This document shows positions 24,431 to 26,541 of a stretch of 26,541 nucleotides of DNA, piece by piece. The stretch's first letter is position 1. Each line of letters begins with the position of its first letter. The notes under the pieces are model-generated. The model had not been told where the DNA came from, made no database searches, and worked only from the letters and a program-made list of their open reading frames with translations. This stretch comes from GCA-2746795 sp964643965. Lineage in GTDB: Bacteria; Chloroflexota; Anaerolineae; Promineifilales; Promineifilaceae. The DNA lies in assembly GCA_964643965.1 (NCBI GenBank), contig CAZXVH010000075.1:1-26541 (forward strand), in the 5' to 3' direction. Made by a program: the position numbers and the translations under genes.

Positions 24431-25216
24431 ATGCGTATAGCCGTTTTTTCCGATGTCCATGGCAACCTAACCGCCTTAGAAGCTGTTCTGGCAGATATAA
24501 AACAACAATCACCTGATCTTGTCGTCTTTGCTGGCGATCTTTGCTTGTTTGGCCCCCGTCCTGCGGAATGTCTTGACCGTGTACGGGCGGAAGATATTTC
24601 TGTTATTTATGGCAACCAGGATAAACCCCTGCATAATCAGCCACCCCTTTCTGATGGCTCGGATAGAGAGAAATGGGAAGCCCGCCAGAATGTGCCCGAT
24701 ATTGTTTCCTGGACACGCAACCAGTTAACATTAGATCAACGAGGCTGGCTGCACAACCTGCCCTTCCAACGGCGCATATCGCCTACCGTGCAACCCAAAG
24801 ACGATCTGTTCATCGTTCATGCCAATCCACGTGACGGTGAGCAGCATATTTATCCACCTGAAACCACGCAAAAAGAATTGTATGGCGAAATCCGCCAGCC
24901 AGACGATGACCCTGATTTGCGCCATATGCTGCACGATCTGGTTTGTGGCATCCTGGCGTTTGGGCATGTGCATGTGCCGAGCATCCGCCCATGGCGAGAG
25001 ATAAAGCTGGTTAACATTAGCTCCGTCAGCCTGGCGCAAGACGGCGATACCCGCGCCAAGTATGGCCTGTTCACCTGGAACGGCAAAAGCTGGCAAATTA
25101 AACACCGCTATGTGACCTATGATCTGGAGAAGGAGTTGGCTTTGTTGGCCGAGCGGGGAATTCCGCAGGGGGAAATCTATGCGCGTTGCCTAAAAACAGG
25201 ACGATCAGCGGCTTGA
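24431..25216 (+). CDS. Calcineurin-like metallophosphoesterase (YfcE/MJ0936-like)
   Basis: The 261-residue cytosolic protein is predicted to be a dinuclear-metal phosphodiesterase or phosphatase. The metal-ligand motifs appear in the expected order: FSDVHGN (D8, H10), FAGDLCLFGP, YGNQDK in place of the usual GNHD/E, FIVHANPRDGEQHIY, and AFGHVHVPSI near the end. The overall build and the GDLCLFGPRPAECLDRV region fit the YfcE/MJ0936 group. Substrates in that group are mostly undefined, with cyclic nucleotides and small phosphodiesters as candidates. The third motif has Gln-Asp where Asn-His is common, which may alter the active site. AAGGAG at 24415-24420 gives a 10-nt spacing to ATG 24431. It lies downstream of the DUF6335-like gene and repeat element D. 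Confidence 0.88.
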   Translation: MRIAVFSDVHGNLTALEAVLADIKQQSPDLVVFAGDLCLFGPRPAECLDRVRAEDISVIYGNQDKPLHNQPPLSDGSDREKWEARQNVPDIVSWTRNQLTLDQRGWLHNLPFQRRISPTVQPKDDLFIVHANPRDGEQHIYPPETTQKELYGEIRQPDDDPDLRHMLHDLVCGILAFGHVHVPSIRPWREIKLVNISSVSLAQDGDTRAKYGLFTWNGKSWQIKHRYVTYDLEKELALLAERGIPQGEIYARCLKTGRSAA

Positions 25217-25265
25217 GGGCTATTTTTATTGCTTCATCGGCGTTCCTATTTACAAGGAGTTCCCT

Positions 25266-25292
25266 ATGAGCGGGGCGCACCACGCTGAATGA
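25266..25292 (+). CDS. Mini-ORF MSGAHHAE, copy 1
   Basis: ATG AGC GGG GCG CAC CAC GCT GAA TGA follows AAGGAG (25254-25259) with 6-nt spacing, a good initiation signal. The same frame recurs at 25345 and, with one residue changed, at the window's left edge. Its stop lies 3 nt before the repeat element. It may be a leader peptide; translation is unproven. Confidence 0.35.
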   Translation: MSGAHHAE

Positions 25293-25295
25293 AAA

Positions 25296-25347
25296 CCTGG
25301 GAGTGCGGTCTGCCAGACCACAATGGGCGGAGAAGCTGTTCCCTATG
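25296..25347 (+). repeat. Y-shaped repeat element, copy E (degenerate)
   Basis: The left arm CCTGGGAGT and first hairpin are recognisable with one stem mismatch. The second hairpin (GCGGAGA, AGC, TGTTCCC) has lost pairing and the right outer arm is replaced by the start of the second tandem unit. Confidence 0.6.
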
Positions 25348-25371
25348 AGCGGGGCGCACCACGCTGAATGA
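25345..25371 (+). CDS. Mini-ORF MSGAHHAE, copy 2
   Basis: This copy is identical in codons to the one at 25266, being part of the 79-bp duplication. Only a weak GGAGAAG stands upstream. It precedes the intact element F by 3 nt. Confidence 0.3.
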   Translation: MSGAHHAE

Positions 25372-25374
25372 AAG

Positions 25375-25431
25375 CCTGGGAGTGCGGTCTGCCAGACCGC
25401 AACGGGCGGACAAGCTGTCCGCGCTCCCAGG
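25375..25431 (+). repeat. Y-shaped repeat element, copy F
   Basis: This 57-bp copy has outer arms CCTGGGAGT and GCTCCCAGG (8 pairs plus a T-G wobble). They enclose hairpin GCGGTCTGCCAGACCGC, linker AACGG and hairpin GCGGACAAGCTGTCCGC. AAGGA (25436-25440) follows 4 nt later, but no start codon is at the right distance and the next gene starts 278 nt away. Confidence 0.88.
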
Positions 25432-25519
25432 TTCCAAGGACAATATATCTATATCTATACCCTTTTCTCTATCCTGGTACATCACAAAAAAGCCTCTTAA
25501 ATGGTAGGATGAAATCAGG

Positions 25520-25563
25520 TGAATCTCATTCTTCTTATGATCGAATTATGAAGAAAAGATTCA
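25520..25563. promoter_or_regulatory. Long imperfect hairpin upstream of PRC-barrel gene
   Basis: TGAATCT (25520-25526) pairs with AGATTCA (25557-25563), and TTCTTC with GAAGAA inside it, with small internal loops. No T-tract follows. It could be a leader structure or the end of an upstream transcript. Confidence 0.35.
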
Positions 25564-25709
25564 GGCATTACTTTAATTTGGTGAAATAGAGCCGTGCTGC
25601 CAAATAAAGCACGACGATATACTCGCAGCGGGCATAATCTGGCATGTTTACCAGAGGTGGCGCGGTCAGAAAACGGCCGCCGCGAGCATAAATAACTTGG
25701 AGGTATATT

Positions 25710-26462
25710 ATGTTTTTAGGCAAAGATGTCATTGGAAACCCAATTATTAATTTAAGGGATGGCTTACAAATAGGCCAGGTTCAGGATCTGTACATCGATC
25801 AAAATTTGTTGACGATTACTGGCGTTTATGTGGGCAGTAAAGGGCTGTTATGGTCAACGCCAAAATGGATTCCTGCCAGCAACATTAATCTTATCAGTGT
25901 GGATACAGTCCTGGTGAACGGAGACAGCATTATCACAGAAGAGTTGGATGATGTGGCCCAACCGTGGATTCGCCGGGATGAATTACAAGGTCGTCCAGTG
26001 GATACAACAGGCGGTACAAAAATCGGCCGTATTGGTGACATAATCATGAATAATAAAGACGTGGTTGGCTTCGCCTTAGATCGCGTCTTTGTGCAAGGTC
26101 CAATCGCCCAACATCGCGCCTTACGACGCACGGCGATAGTGGACACCGGCCTTGAAGATGGCATGATGACAGTTGATTTGGATGAAGCGGAGCAGCACGA
26201 TTTGCAGGTTGTCAGTAAATTGTTTTTCGGTTCAGAAGTTGTGCGCCAGGCGGGGACTGAAACGACACACAAAAGTCCGTATACGGATGCACATGATGAC
26301 TCAGCTTATGCAGATCATTCGGACGTAAGCCCTTATATTGCTGATGAATCGAAAAGGGTGGAAGATGCGGCACACCGTCGCAGCCCCTATGCCGCCCCCC
26401 ATGATCCTGACAAAGAGATCGAATATGAGGAATTTAAAAGCCCGTACACGACTCCTGAGTAA
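25710..26462 (+). CDS. Protein with two PRC-barrel domains and C-terminal SPY repeats
   Basis: This is a 250-residue soluble protein. Residues about 1-80 form a PRC-barrel (MFLGKDVIGNPIINLRDGLQ, then IGQVQDLYID). Residues about 85-165 form a second (LQGRPVDTTGGTKIGRIGDI, then VGFALDRVFV). PRC-barrels occur in photosynthetic reaction centre H subunits, RimM and many stress-linked proteins, where they mediate protein contacts. The tail from residue 185 is polar and disordered-looking, with four SPY motifs at 189, 207, 225 and 244, spaced 18, 18 and 19 residues. GGAGGT (25699-25704) sits 5 nt before the ATG. It is a single gene followed by a hairpin terminator. The function is unknown; membrane or envelope association is possible but no signal sequence is seen. 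Confidence 0.85.
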   Translation: MFLGKDVIGNPIINLRDGLQIGQVQDLYIDQNLLTITGVYVGSKGLLWSTPKWIPASNINLISVDTVLVNGDSIITEELDDVAQPWIRRDELQGRPVDTTGGTKIGRIGDIIMNNKDVVGFALDRVFVQGPIAQHRALRRTAIVDTGLEDGMMTVDLDEAEQHDLQVVSKLFFGSEVVRQAGTETTHKSPYTDAHDDSAYADHSDVSPYIADESKRVEDAAHRRSPYAAPHDPDKEIEYEEFKSPYTTPE

Positions 26463-26505
26463 GGCAAATTGTGAGGCGTTAAGAAAATAGTCGGATACCT
26501 TTTGT

Positions 26506-26536
26506 AGGACGGATTGTCAATCCGTCCTGCGTTTTT
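26506..26536 (+). terminator. Intrinsic terminator after PRC-barrel gene
   Basis: AGGACGGAT (26506-26514) pairs with ATCCGTCCT (26520-26528) around a 5-nt loop, followed by GCG and five T. This is the best rho-independent terminator in the window. The arms are a perfect palindrome that may also belong to a second repeat family. Confidence 0.75.
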
Positions 26537-26541
26537 AAATG

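Larger units (their letters stand above)
25259..25416 (+). repeat. 79-bp tandem direct duplication
   Basis: Two units with a period of exactly 79 bp begin at 25259 and 25338 (both opening GTTCCCTATGAGCGGGGC). Each contains a mini-ORF and the left part of a Y-shaped element. The first unit's second hairpin and right outer arm are degraded. The second continues into the complete element F. Confidence 0.85.
25217..25709. other. Intergenic region with tandem repeat elements
   Basis: This 493-bp gap has no conventional gene. It holds a remnant tail of an element (25244-25259, matching 73-89 at 16 of 17 positions), a 79-bp tandem duplication with two mini-ORFs and elements E and F, the A/T motif at 25446-25461, a long imperfect hairpin (25520-25563) and a small stem CGTGCT/AGCACG near 25593-25613. 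The PRC-barrel gene promoter should lie in its second half. Confidence 0.6.

Noticed and set aside
25259..25431. CRISPR array
   Set aside because: There are only two imperfect 79-bp units with no spacer-repeat alternation and no cas gene in the window.
25593..25613. tRNA or small RNA gene near the CGTGCT/AGCACG stem
   Set aside because: It is a lone 6-bp stem without acceptor, anticodon or T-arm features; no tRNA was seen anywhere in the intergenic regions.

Overview
The window looks like a chromosomal segment from a Chloroflexota bacterium (Anaerolineae/Ardenticatenia-like). This is inferred from gene content and sequence style: GAF/PAS-rich soluble kinases with NarL-type regulators, a tandem-domain universal stress protein, a DUF6335-like protein and roughly mid-50s GC by eye. 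No rRNA or tRNA gene is present to fix the taxonomy. I see no phage, insertion sequence, CRISPR array or plasmid gene.

Layout. Positions 1-2876 (+) hold a carbohydrate operon: short-form 6-phosphogluconate dehydrogenase, a lipoprotein with a duplicated SH3-like domain, and class I fructose-bisphosphate aldolase. Positions 3233-12785 (+) hold a two-domain universal stress protein overlapping a giant (2861 aa) cyclic beta-1,2-glucan synthase-like enzyme. Positions 12943-14772 (+) encode a CPA-type cation/proton antiporter with a C-terminal nucleotide-binding domain. Positions 14971-19722 (-) form a signalling block: one GAF-PAS-GAF-GAF histidine kinase and three NarL-family regulators. One regulator is complete, one has only a receiver domain, and one has a DNA-binding domain but a receiver lacking every catalytic residue. 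Positions 20245-26462 (+) encode a YeaQ/GlsB-like membrane protein, two overlapping AI-2E-family permeases, a decayed SDR-like protein, a DUF6335-like acidic protein, a metallophosphoesterase and a PRC-barrel protein with SPY repeats.

Taken together, the genes suggest a stress and cell-envelope neighbourhood (stress protein, osmoregulatory-type glucan, antiporter, YeaQ, PRC barrel) beside central carbon metabolism and a phosphorelay. The functional link is inference from proximity.

The most interesting signals are not in the proteins. (1) A family of about 49-57 bp elements at 27, 1780, 20051, 24353 and 25375, plus a degenerate copy at 25296, can fold into a Y-shaped three-way junction. Each has an outer stem enclosing two hairpins of 7-bp stem and 3-nt loop, separated by exactly 5 nt. 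The stem sequences differ between copies but pairing is preserved, and each intact copy is followed within about 8 nt by a Shine-Dalgarno-like sequence. Three copies are preceded by a conserved 8-codon mini-ORF (one truncated by the window edge). (2) The palindrome AACGGCCGTT occurs 22 times in full (27 times as the 9-mer ACGGCCGTT), far above chance, and mostly in a frame reading Thr-Ala-Val. (3) The response-regulator trio has complementary domain loss and a shared 16-bp promoter-region motif.
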